Part shown: one piece after another, positions 33,585-43,233 of the stretch
Numbering within the stretch: position 1 is the stretch's first letter
Layout of the letters: every line of letters begins with the position of its first letter
Assembly: GCF_002165255.2 (NCBI RefSeq)
Contig: NZ_CP028561.1
Coordinates: forward strand, 930,001-994,000
Direction of reading: 5' to 3'
DNA length: 64,000 bases
DNA from: Acinetobacter sp. WCHA45
GTDB taxonomy: Bacteria; Pseudomonadota; Gammaproteobacteria; Pseudomonadales; Moraxellaceae
Position numbers and translations under genes: made by a program
Notes under the pieces: generated by a model
What the model was told of the DNA's origin: nothing
Databases searched by the model: none
The model's input: the letters and a program-made list of their open reading frames with translations, nothing else

Positions 33585-35230
33585 TATGCGGCTATGTTTT
33601 GTAATTGCTGACTGCTTGATAATGCCACATCAAACATAGATTGCAATACAGGTTGCTTATTGTTTAGGTTATCAACGAGTAAATCTAAACCAGCAACAAC
33701 ATTTAGAATGCAGTTGATTTGCTCAGCATCAATCGCTTCGTTCTGATTCAAACGATGCTGTGCAAAATGTGCTGCACCTAACAGTGCAGTTTGTTGAGCA
33801 GAGCTACCTAAGAATAACGCAGCGCCTGATAACTCATTCAGATATACAGGAAGGGCTTCTAATGTATTAGATGTTGGATCTTGTACATACGAACTTAAGG
33901 TTTGAGTCAATGTTTCAATCAAAGTCTTAGTTTCAGTCAACAATGCTCGATGAGCTTCATCTAAGCGATCTAAAGAAATTTGCATATTGTTGACGCGTAA
34001 TTGTAAACGACTGGAAGTGTAATTACGCTCTAAGATACCGATTGAATTCATCGATGCCAAAATGCTATTCATTAACTGTTGAATAGAAGTTGCATCAGTT
34101 AACGTATTCGGTTGACTCAATTTTTCAGCTTGCTGAGTTAATTCTTTAGCTGCTTCATTTAAGTTAAGCACCTTAAATACATTAGAAAGTTGAGTTAACT
34201 TTTGCTGTAGTTCTTGGGTTTTTTCAGCCGACATATTTTGATGGTTATACTCAATTTCATTACGAATTTGAGCCATTTCATTTGTTATTAATTGACTGAT
34301 TGTATGTACCGTTTCATAGTCAGGACCGTATAAATGACGACTCAAAACTTGAAGTTGAGTATCACTGAGTAATTCATCACCAATGTTCAATTGTTGACGA
34401 ATATGTTGTGATAAATCATCTTCTTGACTGATGCAGATCGTCAAAATATCTGCCAAATCAGCAATACTGTTTTGATAAGTTGTTGGTTGAGCCAAGAATT
34501 TTGCAATATTCGTTTCGATTTGAATAAGGGTACGTAAACGTGCTTCTGTAATCAAAAGCTCATCAATATGTCCTAAGCCTACATTGACCAATTGCCAATA
34601 TTGTTGGCTCGGTAGATTGTTGGCTAAACCTGCAAGGTAAACACCAACGAGTTTAATTCCTTGTAAATCGAGAGGAGATTCACTTTGTTTAATCAGCTTG
34701 TTTAAGCATAATTTATAAAGTTGGTGGATATACTTCGATTGTTCCAAACTTGGTGCTTGTGGCAAATTAAAGTTTGGTGTCATGAAATCCAGTAACGGTT
34801 GAAGCGTTTGACCTTCTTTGGTAATTGGCTTGCCTAAAGCTTTCTCCAAGCGATTAAGCGTATCAATTAAGAACTGAGGTACTTTGACTTCACGTAAACA
34901 AATAAACTCAATATAGCGTTTTAACATCGTTGTACCTTCACTGAGAGCAACGATATCGCTAGTTTTAATTTGTTGCGGTTGAGCCATGATTTGACGCATA
35001 AGCTCAGCTGAATATTGAGTGATTTGTGCTAAATGAGGCATATCAATTAATGCAAGTACTTGTGTGCACTGTTCGAACTGATTAAGTGCATCATCAATAC
35101 CAAAAGGCAATGCTTGTTCTTCGGCAAGCGTATTGACCGCTGTCTCCACCAATTTAATCGAATTGTCGATCTCATTTTTTATTATTAATAATGCAGTTGG
35201 GTCGAAATGAATCGAGGTTTGGTAAGACAT
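33584..35230 (-). CDS. ChpA/PilL N-terminus-like protein without kinase domains
   Basis: 548 aa, all-helical, soluble, rich in L and Q. The opening (DPTALLIIKNEIDNSIKLVE; FEQCTQVLALIDMPHLAQIT) resembles the N-terminal Hpt-like and FimV-binding region of ChpA, the CheA-type kinase of the type IV pilus chemosensory system. I find no conserved phospho-acceptor HxxKG motif, no ATPase and no receiver domain. It may be a stand-alone relative that binds the same partners. The gene is co-transcribed with nudC (one-base overlap). The annotation is by resemblance only. Confidence 0.6.
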   Translation of the reverse strand: MSYQTSIHFDPTALLIIKNEIDNSIKLVETAVNTLAEEQALPFGIDDALNQFEQCTQVLALIDMPHLAQITQYSAELMRQIMAQPQQIKTSDIVALSEGTTMLKRYIEFICLREVKVPQFLIDTLNRLEKALGKPITKEGQTLQPLLDFMTPNFNLPQAPSLEQSKYIHQLYKLCLNKLIKQSESPLDLQGIKLVGVYLAGLANNLPSQQYWQLVNVGLGHIDELLITEARLRTLIQIETNIAKFLAQPTTYQNSIADLADILTICISQEDDLSQHIRQQLNIGDELLSDTQLQVLSRHLYGPDYETVHTISQLITNEMAQIRNEIEYNHQNMSAEKTQELQQKLTQLSNVFKVLNLNEAAKELTQQAEKLSQPNTLTDATSIQQLMNSILASMNSIGILERNYTSSRLQLRVNNMQISLDRLDEAHRALLTETKTLIETLTQTLSSYVQDPTSNTLEALPVYLNELSGAALFLGSSAQQTALLGAAHFAQHRLNQNEAIDAEQINCILNVVAGLDLLVDNLNNKQPVLQSMFDVALSSSQQLQNIAA

Positions 35231-35356
35231 ATGACCTACACCTTTCCTAAGTTGTTATATCCATGAACCTCCTAGAATAGGAGGCAAAATCATTAACAGT
35301 TAATATAACTTAAGTTTGAAAACTTGAAATACAAAAAATTACGCTCAACAGCAAAT

Positions 35357-36718
35357 TTATTTTGCAAAAAGGCAAGCGCTTCCATGTTTTTGCTCAAATT
35401 GTTTGACCCAAGTCTCATGTTCATTTAGTTCATGTTCTGATGGATAGATAATTGGTAAATCTACTTCGATACGAGAACGTGTGGTTTTATTTTGGTTTTG
35501 TTCATTTTGTGAAAGGGCATCCATATCAAAAGAAACTTGTCCACCCGTCATTGCGAGATAAACATCAGCCAAAATTTCAGCATCGAGTAACGCACCATGG
35601 AAGGTACGATCACGTGCAGGAATTTCATAACGGCGAACTAAAGCGTCTAAAGAGTTCTTTTGCCCAGGATGTTTATTTTTAGCTAAAGCCAGTGTATCTG
35701 TAACTTCGCAAACATCTGATAATAGTGGCAGACCAACACGTTTGAACTCCATATTTAGGAAGTTCATATCGAATGTCGCGTTATGCGCAATAATTTCAGC
35801 GCCTTGTAAAAAATTAAACAGTGTGTCGGCAATTTCTGCGTATTTAGGTTTATCTTGCAAAAACTCGTCGCTGATACCGTGAATATCCTCAGAGTCACCT
35901 ACAGGTTTTTCTGGATTGATATAAATATGAATTGAGCTTCCCGTAAGTTTACGATTGATCATTTCAATCGCACCAACCTCAATAATACGGTCACCATCTT
36001 GGAAATAGAAACCTGTAGTTTCGGTATCCAGAATAAGTTGGCGAGGGCCTTGTAAGTGTACTTTTGCCTCAGTAATAACAATCTGAGGGTGAACTGTCGT
36101 TGTTGATGTATTTGGGCTTATTGAGTGACTCATTACAGCTACATCAGGCTTAATTTCCTCGATACTGATCTCTTCGACTTCTTCAACCAAGTTATCAATA
36201 TCTTCATCAAGGTCGAGACCAAATGGGTCATCTAATAACCAGTCAGATTCAGGCTTTTTTGTATCAGCGTTAGCCTGCACGAGAGATTTCATTTGTTGAG
36301 CCGTTTGTTCGGCACCGAGATTGGCCAATTGATCAGCCATTTCATTACCAGCATGTCCAGCATGCCCTTTGATCCAATTCCATTCAATTTTTCGGTTAGC
36401 GCAAACAGCATCCAACTTTTTCCATAAATCAGGATTTTTAACATCTTTCCAATTTTTCTTTTTCCAACCATGAATCCATTCAGTAATACCTTGTTTAACG
36501 TAATTGGAATCAGTCCAAATAATCAGATGTGCGTCTGTAGGGCAAAAACTTACACCTTCAATCGCAGCTTGCAGTTCCATTCTATTATTGGTTGTTTCAG
36601 GTTCTCCGCCACAAAGTTTATGTTCACCTTGTTCGGTAATTATATATGCACCCCAACCACCTAAACCTGGATTGCCTTTACATGCGCCATCAACATAAAG
36701 TGTGATTGTTTGAGACAT
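35357..36718 (-). CDS. dnaQ: RNase HI - DNA polymerase III epsilon (DnaQ) fusion
   Basis: 453 aa, two enzymes in one chain. Residues 1-140 are RNase HI with all four catalytic acids: D10 (YVDGACKGNPG), E48 (NRMELQ), D70 (WTDSNY) and D129 (GNEMADQ). An acidic linker (about 141-225) follows. Residues 226-400 are the 3'-5' proofreading exonuclease: D231/E233 (LDTETTGF), D317 (HNATFDMNF), H374 and D379 (HGALLDAE). QVSFDM (394-399) is in the place of the beta-clamp-binding motif. In other bacteria rnhA and dnaQ are neighbouring separate genes; the fusion is known in Acinetobacter. Confidence 0.95.
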   Translation of the reverse strand: MSQTITLYVDGACKGNPGLGGWGAYIITEQGEHKLCGGEPETTNNRMELQAAIEGVSFCPTDAHLIIWTDSNYVKQGITEWIHGWKKKNWKDVKNPDLWKKLDAVCANRKIEWNWIKGHAGHAGNEMADQLANLGAEQTAQQMKSLVQANADTKKPESDWLLDDPFGLDLDEDIDNLVEEVEEISIEEIKPDVAVMSHSISPNTSTTTVHPQIVITEAKVHLQGPRQLILDTETTGFYFQDGDRIIEVGAIEMINRKLTGSSIHIYINPEKPVGDSEDIHGISDEFLQDKPKYAEIADTLFNFLQGAEIIAHNATFDMNFLNMEFKRVGLPLLSDVCEVTDTLALAKNKHPGQKNSLDALVRRYEIPARDRTFHGALLDAEILADVYLAMTGGQVSFDMDALSQNEQNQNKTTRSRIEVDLPIIYPSEHELNEHETWVKQFEQKHGSACLFAK

Positions 36719-36798
36719 AGTTAAACCTAAAGTTAAAAGTTTGTGTTGTATTACGAGATTACATTCATAAAAAATGATGTTTTATTTGAATGTATATG

Positions 36799-36819
36799 GC
36801 TAGAGTTTAGCACTCTAGC
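36799..36819. repeat. Perfect 8-bp hairpin between divergent dnaQ and mltD
   Basis: GCTAGAGT-TTAGC-ACTCTAGC, without a T run. It lies in the 280-bp divergent gap and may be an operator. Confidence 0.4.
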
Positions 36820-36925
36820 TAGATAAGTTATATTTTAAAGCTTAATTCTGGTGTTGAGCGGTTACAAAACTCATATTTTTTAATTTCTTGTAACATTTCC
36901 ATGCAAATCACGTTAAATTATTGCC

Positions 36926-36953
36926 TTGTCTAAGTGACATGCTTTACTACAAT
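36926..36953 (+). promoter_or_regulatory. Probable promoter of mltD
   Basis: TTGTCT (36926-36931), a 16-bp spacer, and TACAAT (36948-36953), about 45 bases before the mltD start codon. Confidence 0.55.
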
Positions 36954-36998
36954 GGCAAATCAAAGAAATAAACTAGCGTGAGTTGACTGGAAGTTTTT

Positions 36999-39900
36999 AT
37001 GTATAAATCGAACACATTGGTGCTGCAAACATCTGCAACATCATTATTCAAAATCACTGTACTCACTTCTGCTCTAACTGCGTTGGGAATCACGACAGGT
37101 TGTTCCTCAACACCACAATCAAACAAAGTATCATCATCTAAGCAAGTTGGTTCAGGTTATTTAGATGCAAGTAGTTTAGATTCTTTAGAAGATTTATTAT
37201 CAGCTACCGATATGCGCGCTGTTGAAGGTGATCGTTTATTGGTACTGAAACACGGTGATGTGTGGAAGCGAATGACGGTTGGATTCAAAATGGATTTAAA
37301 CCATTGGGATTCTCGTATTGAAGCACAACGTAGTTGGTTTATTTCTCGTCAACCATATTTAGATCGCTTAAGCGCGCGTGCCAGTCGTTATTTGTATCAT
37401 ACGGTTAAAGAAGCTGAACGCCGTGGTATGCCAACCGAATTGGCCTTACTTCCTGTTATTGAAAGTTCTTACGATCCAGCTGCAACCAGTAGTGCAGCAG
37501 CAGCGGGTTTATGGCAATTTATCCCAAGCACGGGGCGTATTTATGGTTTGCAGCAAACCAGTCTATATGATGGTCGCCGTGATGTGGTTGAGTCGACACG
37601 CGCTGCTTATGAGTTTTTAGGTAGTTTATATAATCAATTCGGTTCATGGGAATTGGCTTTGGCTGCTTATAACGCAGGACCGGGTCGTATTCAACAGGCG
37701 ATTAACCGTAACCGTGCAGCAGGATTACCAACAGATTACTGGTCATTAAAACTTCCGCAAGAAACCATGAACTATGTTCCACGCTTCTTGGCGGTTGCTC
37801 AAATTATTAAAAATCCAAGTGCCTATGGCGTAAGTTTGCCGCCTATCGCAAACCGTCCACACTTCCGTGAAGTTGGTTTAGCTGCACCTTTGGATATGAA
37901 TCAAATTGCTTCAATTACAGGCTTAAGCCGTGCGGAATTGTATGCTTTGAACCCTGCTCATCGCGGTGAAACCGTTGATCCAATGAGCCCAATGCGTATT
38001 TTAATTCCTGCAGATTTAAGTCCGTCAGTCGATGCGAAATTACGTTCTGGAAAAGTAAGTTCAGGTGGTTTCTGGGCAAGCAATAGCCAACCACCTGCAA
38101 TGAATAACAATACATCTAATGTCGCTACTACCACAGTTCGAACCAATATCAACTCAGGTCAGACGATTACACCGTCAACTAAGACACCACCGCCTTTAAC
38201 GGCAAGTCATACAGTAGTAACGCGCCCAACAACATCAACGCTGACTAAAACCAATACACCACGAGGTTCTGATGCATTAGCTTCATTTGCTGCTGCTGCC
38301 GATGTACCTAGTGCCCCGCGTATTCCCGTTGCGATTACACCAGCGGAAAATGTAAAGCCAGTTAAGATTGAGCCACCGATTTCGGTTAAAGAGCGTGAAC
38401 AAATTATTGCCGCTGTAAAAGAAACCGGCGAGAAGAAAACAGTTACTCAAGTATTAGAACCACAAGCGACACAAGCAGAAAAAGACCAAGTCGTTGCTGA
38501 AATTAAAGCAATTGCACCTCAAGGTACAGAAATTGTCGATCCATTTGATGGCAAGATTAAATTAACAGCAATTCAAACTAGCCAATCTGTTGCTGATCAG
38601 AAAGGCGTTGAGGTCAGCAAGGGCTTTGCTTATCCAAAAAACTTAGTTGAAGATGCAGCGACAGCAAATAGTGAAGATGCTAAACGCAATCAAGGAAAGC
38701 CGTATATTAAAACGGATACTGATGTTGTTGTGGTTGCTCCGAAAGGAAAACGTAGCACTTATGTCGTGTTACCGGGTGATACCTTGGCTTTGATTGCACA
38801 AAAAAATGGCGTCAATTGGCGTGATATCGCAACGTGGAACCAGATTGATCCGACTGGAACTTTATTTGTAGGTGCAAGCCTGTATTTATACGACGCAAAA
38901 CCACAGGTTGTTGAGGCTGCAAAAGTCGTTGAGCGTAAACCTGAGAGTTATGTCGTACAATCAGGGGATAATCTTACCAATTTAGCAACCCGTTTTGATT
39001 TAACTTTAAAACAGTTAGCAGACTATAATAACTTATCAGTGACAGATAATTTATTTGTTGGCCAAAAACTAACGCTCAAAGAACCAAAAAACAATCCACG
39101 GAACACTCAATTAAACGCGCCACAACAGTCAGCTCGCACTGTCGAAAATAAAGCAACGACGATGCAAAAGGTAGCCACGAAATCTTATACTGTGAAGCGT
39201 GGGGAATATTTAAAACTGATTGCTGATCGTTATGCTTTATCTAATCAAGAATTGGCTGATTTAACTTCTGGTTTGACTGCAAGCAGCAATTTATTTGTTG
39301 GGCAAAAAATTAACGTACCGCTGCATGAGGTTTCAAAAACAGAAGAAACTGTCGAACCTAAAAGTGCGGTTAAATATGAAAATGTAACAGCATCAAGTCA
39401 CTATAAGACAGAGTCCTATATTGTACAGCGTGGTGATACTTTATCGAGTATCGCAACAAAATCTAAAATTACATTGAGTGAATTGGCTGAACTGAATAAC
39501 TTCAAAGCCAACAAAAGTGTTCGTTTAGGGCAAGTTTTAAAAGTGCCAGCAGGTTCAACGATTCCTGAGCAATATGTCGTGCAATCTGGTGATAGTCTTA
39601 ATGCAATCGCAAATAAATATGAGCTGACAGTAAATTATATTGCTGATTTAAATGGTTTAGAACGTACCGCAGGTGTCCGCGTTGGTCAAAAGCTCAAGTT
39701 AACAGGTGATGTGCCGAGCAAAAATGGTCTCAGTGCAAATAGCAAGTTAAAAGAGAAAGAGCGTGAAGAAACTGCACCAGATGTTTATACCGTAAAATCA
39801 GGCGATACTTTAAGCAACATCGCAAGTCGTTATTATTTACAACTAGATTATGTAACTGCTTTAAATGGTCTATCTCGTGGTAGTAGTGTTCGTGTTGGGC

Positions 39901-40289
39901 AAAAGCTAAAACTTACGGGTGATGTACCAAAAGCTGAATCAGCAAAATCTGAAAATAGTAAAAACAGTGCTAAGTCTACGCCAAGCAAGAATACTGAAAA
40001 ATATACGGTGAAGGCAGGTGAGTCTCTAAACAGTATTGCAAACCGTTTTGGACTGTCTGGTCGTGAATTGGCTGAGTTAAATGATTTGAAAGCGAATGCA
40101 AGTTTGCAACGCGGTCAAAGTATTTTAGTCCCTAAAACAGTGACTGAATACAAAGTAAAACGTGGTGATACTTTGATTGGTCTAGCAAGTAAATATGGTA
40201 TGGACACCAGTGCACTTGCTGAAATGAATGATTTCACTCCAAGTACACAACTACGTATTGGTGATGTGATTAAAGTTCCAAATCTGTAA
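36999..40289 (+). CDS. mltD: Membrane-bound lytic transglycosylase D with eight LysM repeats
   Basis: 1096 aa lipoprotein (lipobox ITTGC, C35). The lytic transglycosylase domain (about 120-260) has catalytic E155 in VIESSYDP, then AGLWQFIPSTG and LALAAYNAGPG. A low-complexity Thr/Pro/Lys linker (350-560) follows. The C-terminal half holds eight LysM peptidoglycan-binding repeats (starting YVVLPGDTL, YVVQSGDNL, YTVKRGEYL, YIVQRGDTL, YVVQSGDSL, YTVKSGDTL, YTVKAGESL and YKVKRGDTL). E. coli MltD has two and 452 aa. The enzyme cleaves glycan strands to 1,6-anhydro-muropeptides at the outer membrane. yejA begins 6 bp downstream. Confidence 0.94.
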   Translation: MYKSNTLVLQTSATSLFKITVLTSALTALGITTGCSSTPQSNKVSSSKQVGSGYLDASSLDSLEDLLSATDMRAVEGDRLLVLKHGDVWKRMTVGFKMDLNHWDSRIEAQRSWFISRQPYLDRLSARASRYLYHTVKEAERRGMPTELALLPVIESSYDPAATSSAAAAGLWQFIPSTGRIYGLQQTSLYDGRRDVVESTRAAYEFLGSLYNQFGSWELALAAYNAGPGRIQQAINRNRAAGLPTDYWSLKLPQETMNYVPRFLAVAQIIKNPSAYGVSLPPIANRPHFREVGLAAPLDMNQIASITGLSRAELYALNPAHRGETVDPMSPMRILIPADLSPSVDAKLRSGKVSSGGFWASNSQPPAMNNNTSNVATTTVRTNINSGQTITPSTKTPPPLTASHTVVTRPTTSTLTKTNTPRGSDALASFAAAADVPSAPRIPVAITPAENVKPVKIEPPISVKEREQIIAAVKETGEKKTVTQVLEPQATQAEKDQVVAEIKAIAPQGTEIVDPFDGKIKLTAIQTSQSVADQKGVEVSKGFAYPKNLVEDAATANSEDAKRNQGKPYIKTDTDVVVVAPKGKRSTYVVLPGDTLALIAQKNGVNWRDIATWNQIDPTGTLFVGASLYLYDAKPQVVEAAKVVERKPESYVVQSGDNLTNLATRFDLTLKQLADYNNLSVTDNLFVGQKLTLKEPKNNPRNTQLNAPQQSARTVENKATTMQKVATKSYTVKRGEYLKLIADRYALSNQELADLTSGLTASSNLFVGQKINVPLHEVSKTEETVEPKSAVKYENVTASSHYKTESYIVQRGDTLSSIATKSKITLSELAELNNFKANKSVRLGQVLKVPAGSTIPEQYVVQSGDSLNAIANKYELTVNYIADLNGLERTAGVRVGQKLKLTGDVPSKNGLSANSKLKEKEREETAPDVYTVKSGDTLSNIASRYYLQLDYVTALNGLSRGSSVRVGQKLKLTGDVPKAESAKSENSKNSAKSTPSKNTEKYTVKAGESLNSIANRFGLSGRELAELNDLKANASLQRGQSILVPKTVTEYKVKRGDTLIGLASKYGMDTSALAEMNDFTPSTQLRIGDVIKVPNL

Positions 40290-40295
40290 TTAGGA

Positions 40296-42146
40296 ATGAA
40301 TCAATTTGTTTTAGTTAAAAGGCTTAGTCTATTCTGTGGGCTAAGCCTTTTTGCTCATTTCGCATGCGCTACTATGCAGACGACACCTTATTTAGCAATG
40401 CATGTTCAGCCCAAATATGCAAAGTTAAATGCGATGCCTTATGCCAACCAGAATGCACCTAAAGGGGGAATGCTCAGTCAATCTAGTTTAGGCACATTCG
40501 ATAATTTAAATAGCATGAATGGCAAAGGGAGTTCTACGGAAGGTGTAAATTATCTTTTTGATAGTTTGATGGATCGCGCTTTAGATGAGCCTCGGGTCAT
40601 GTACCCATTATTAGCTGAAAAAGTGAGTTACGATCCTGATCATCTTAAAGATGTGATCTTTCATTTAAACCCTCAAGCCCGTTTTAACAATGGTCAGCCC
40701 TTGACCGCAGAAGATGTTAAATTCACCTTTGACACTTACCAAACCAAAGCCAATTTAGGCTTTCAAATGTATTTGTCTGATTTAGCAAAAACAGAAGTGA
40801 TTTCTAAGTATCAGGTCAAATTTATTTTTAAGTCTAAGAACAATGTGGAAATGCCACTGATTTTGGCGAGTCTACCGATCTACTCAAAATTGGATTGGAA
40901 AAATAAAGATTTTACGCGTGTGACATTGCAACCGATTGTCGGCTCAGGGCCTTATATTGTTGAGCGAATTGATGCAGGGCGGAGTATCACTTATAAACGC
41001 AGTCCAAACTATTGGGCTAAGGATTTGCCAGTCAATAAAGGGCGTTATAATTTTGATCGACTCAAATATGTGTATTATCGAAATTTAGATGTTAGTTTTG
41101 AGGGTTTTAAATCTCGCCAATTTAATTTATATGAAGAAAAAAATATTCGTAATTGGATGACAGCTTATCATTTTCCCGCCGTGCAAGCAGGTCAGATCAA
41201 AAAATACAAAGCACGTTTGGGGACACCGCTCGATATTCAAAGCTTGGTATTTAATATTCGTCGTTCACCACTGAATGATATTCATCTTCGTAAAGCACTT
41301 ACGTATGCTTATGATTTTGAATGGCAAAATAAAGCTTTATTCTTTAATCAAAATCAGCGTTTACAAAGCTATTTCGATAATACTGATCTGGCTGCAACAG
41401 GTCGACCCAGCGCCGCAGAATTAAAAGTCTTGAAACCTTTCTTCGCTCAACTAAATCCAGTCATACGACAAGGTGTGTTAGCAGATTGGCATTATCCTGT
41501 TTCTGATGGTAGTGGTTTCAATCGGCAGAATTTATTGGTTGCACAAAAGATTTTAAAAGATGCTGGCTATGTGATTCGTCGTAATCAATTATATGATCGG
41601 CAGGGTAAAGCGGTTCGTATTGAATTATTAATGCAGCAAGAAAACCCACAACGTGAGTTGATGCCTTTTGTGCGTAATTTGAATCGTTTGGGAATCCAAG
41701 TTAACCTCAGACAGGTGGATGTTCCGCAATATGTGGAGCGAATCCGTCATCAGGATTTCGATATGATGATGTTGAAATTGCCACAGACCTTGACACCCGG
41801 TAAAGAGCAAGCCCAGTTGTGGGGGAGTGCTGCTGCGGATGAAGCAGGAAATTATAACTATTCAGGGATAAAGAACCCTGCAATTGATCAGATGATTAAC
41901 AAAATTGTCGCCGCAAAAACCCGAGAAGAAGTCGTCTTGTATACTCATGTCCTCGATCGTTTATTGCGTGCAGGGTATTATCAAATTCTGACCTATGGTA
42001 AACCTGAGCGATGGTTTGCTTATTGGGATATGTATCAGCAACCGAAAATAAAACCGAAACTTTCTGTAGGATGGGAATATTGGTGGGTGGATCGTGTAAA
42101 AGCTAATAAACTCGATCAACCAATACGAAAATCTGACTTAAAATAA
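40296..42146 (+). CDS. yejA: YejA-like ABC transporter substrate-binding protein
   Basis: 616 aa, periplasmic (signal peptide ending CGLSLFAHFACA). It is a type-C substrate-binding protein (SBP_bac_5) with the YejA signature APKGGML...GTFDNLN, the DVKFTFDTYQ block and GPYIVERIDAGRSI. YejABEF imports oligopeptides (microcin C in E. coli); in Agrobacterium a Yej transporter takes up muropeptides. The start is 6 bp after mltD, so the two are probably co-transcribed. Confidence 0.92.
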   Translation: MNQFVLVKRLSLFCGLSLFAHFACATMQTTPYLAMHVQPKYAKLNAMPYANQNAPKGGMLSQSSLGTFDNLNSMNGKGSSTEGVNYLFDSLMDRALDEPRVMYPLLAEKVSYDPDHLKDVIFHLNPQARFNNGQPLTAEDVKFTFDTYQTKANLGFQMYLSDLAKTEVISKYQVKFIFKSKNNVEMPLILASLPIYSKLDWKNKDFTRVTLQPIVGSGPYIVERIDAGRSITYKRSPNYWAKDLPVNKGRYNFDRLKYVYYRNLDVSFEGFKSRQFNLYEEKNIRNWMTAYHFPAVQAGQIKKYKARLGTPLDIQSLVFNIRRSPLNDIHLRKALTYAYDFEWQNKALFFNQNQRLQSYFDNTDLAATGRPSAAELKVLKPFFAQLNPVIRQGVLADWHYPVSDGSGFNRQNLLVAQKILKDAGYVIRRNQLYDRQGKAVRIELLMQQENPQRELMPFVRNLNRLGIQVNLRQVDVPQYVERIRHQDFDMMMLKLPQTLTPGKEQAQLWGSAAADEAGNYNYSGIKNPAIDQMINKIVAAKTREEVVLYTHVLDRLLRAGYYQILTYGKPERWFAYWDMYQQPKIKPKLSVGWEYWWVDRVKANKLDQPIRKSDLK

Positions 42147-42162
42147 TGAAGGATCTTATGAG

Positions 42163-43233
42163 ATGGTTCACTATATTCTGAAAAGAATGTTATTGATGAT
42201 CCCGACATTATATTTCATTGTGTTGATTAACTTTATTATTGTCCAAATTGCGCCAGGTGGACCTGTCGAACAAGCCATCCAACAGATACAAAATGCACAG
42301 GGTTTAGGTACAGGAGCAAGCGCTTCATCTAGCCTAAGTAACTTGGCGCAATATCAGGGCGCACGTGGGCTCAGTCCTGAAATGATTGATAAAATTAAAG
42401 CACAATATGGTTTTGATCGTCCTGCACATGAGCGTTTCTGGTTGATGATCAAAGGCTATTTAACATTTGATTTTGGTATAAGCTTTTTTAAAGATAAACC
42501 TGTTACGCAATTGCTTTATGAAAAACTGCCTGTCACTTTGTCTCTAGGCTTGTGGAGTACCTTTCTGATTTATCTGATTGCGATTCCATTGGGCATCAAG
42601 AAAGCCAAAAATAATGGTTTGCTGTTTGATCAATCGACTTCGTTGTTGCTGGCGGTGAGTTATGCCATTCCATCTTTTGTTTTTGCGATTCTGCTCATCG
42701 TTTTTTTTGCAGGTGGGAGTTATCTACAGTGGTTTCCATTACAAGGACTAGTTTCTGAAAACTTTAATCAGTTAAGTTTTTTCGCCAAAATAAAAGACTA
42801 TCTATGGCACATGAGTTTACCCATTTTAAGTATGGTATTAGGGAGTTTTGCTGCACGAACCTATCTGACCAAATATTCCTTTGTAGAAGAATTAAAGAAA
42901 CCGTATGTTCTGACGGCACGATCAAAAGGTTTAAATGACAATCAGGTACTTTATGGGCATGTTTTTCGTAATGCCATTTTAGTGGTGGTTGCAGCTTTGC
43001 CCGAAGCATTGGTGGGTATTTTCTTCGTCGGTAACTTATTTATCGAGATCATTTTTAATCTCGATGGGATTGGCTTGTTGGGTTTTGAAGCAATCACCCA
43101 ACGTGATTATCCTGTAATTTTTGGAACTTTGTTCTTATTTACCTTATTTGGAATGATTTTACGTTTAATTGGTGATTTGCTTTACCAAATGATTGATCCT
43201 CGGATTGATTTTGAAGCGAGGGGTGGAAAATGA
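42163..43233 (+). CDS. yejB: YejB-like ABC transporter permease
   Basis: 356 aa, inner membrane, about six helices. It starts with LKRMLLMIPTLYFIVLINFIIVQ, as DppB/OppB/YejB permeases do. The EAA loop (TARSKGLNDNQVLYGHVFRNA) contacts the ATPase. An insert of about 40 residues after the first helix (APGGPVEQAIQQIQNAQG) is typical of YejB. It overlaps yejE by 4 bp. Confidence 0.95.
   Translation: MVHYILKRMLLMIPTLYFIVLINFIIVQIAPGGPVEQAIQQIQNAQGLGTGASASSSLSNLAQYQGARGLSPEMIDKIKAQYGFDRPAHERFWLMIKGYLTFDFGISFFKDKPVTQLLYEKLPVTLSLGLWSTFLIYLIAIPLGIKKAKNNGLLFDQSTSLLLAVSYAIPSFVFAILLIVFFAGGSYLQWFPLQGLVSENFNQLSFFAKIKDYLWHMSLPILSMVLGSFAARTYLTKYSFVEELKKPYVLTARSKGLNDNQVLYGHVFRNAILVVVAALPEALVGIFFVGNLFIEIIFNLDGIGLLGFEAITQRDYPVIFGTLFLFTLFGMILRLIGDLLYQMIDPRIDFEARGGK

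Noticed and set aside
36999..40289. Repeated blocks in mltD as a DNA repeat or CRISPR-like array
   Set aside because: The periodicity is at protein level (LysM domains); the DNA copies are diverged and not regularly spaced.
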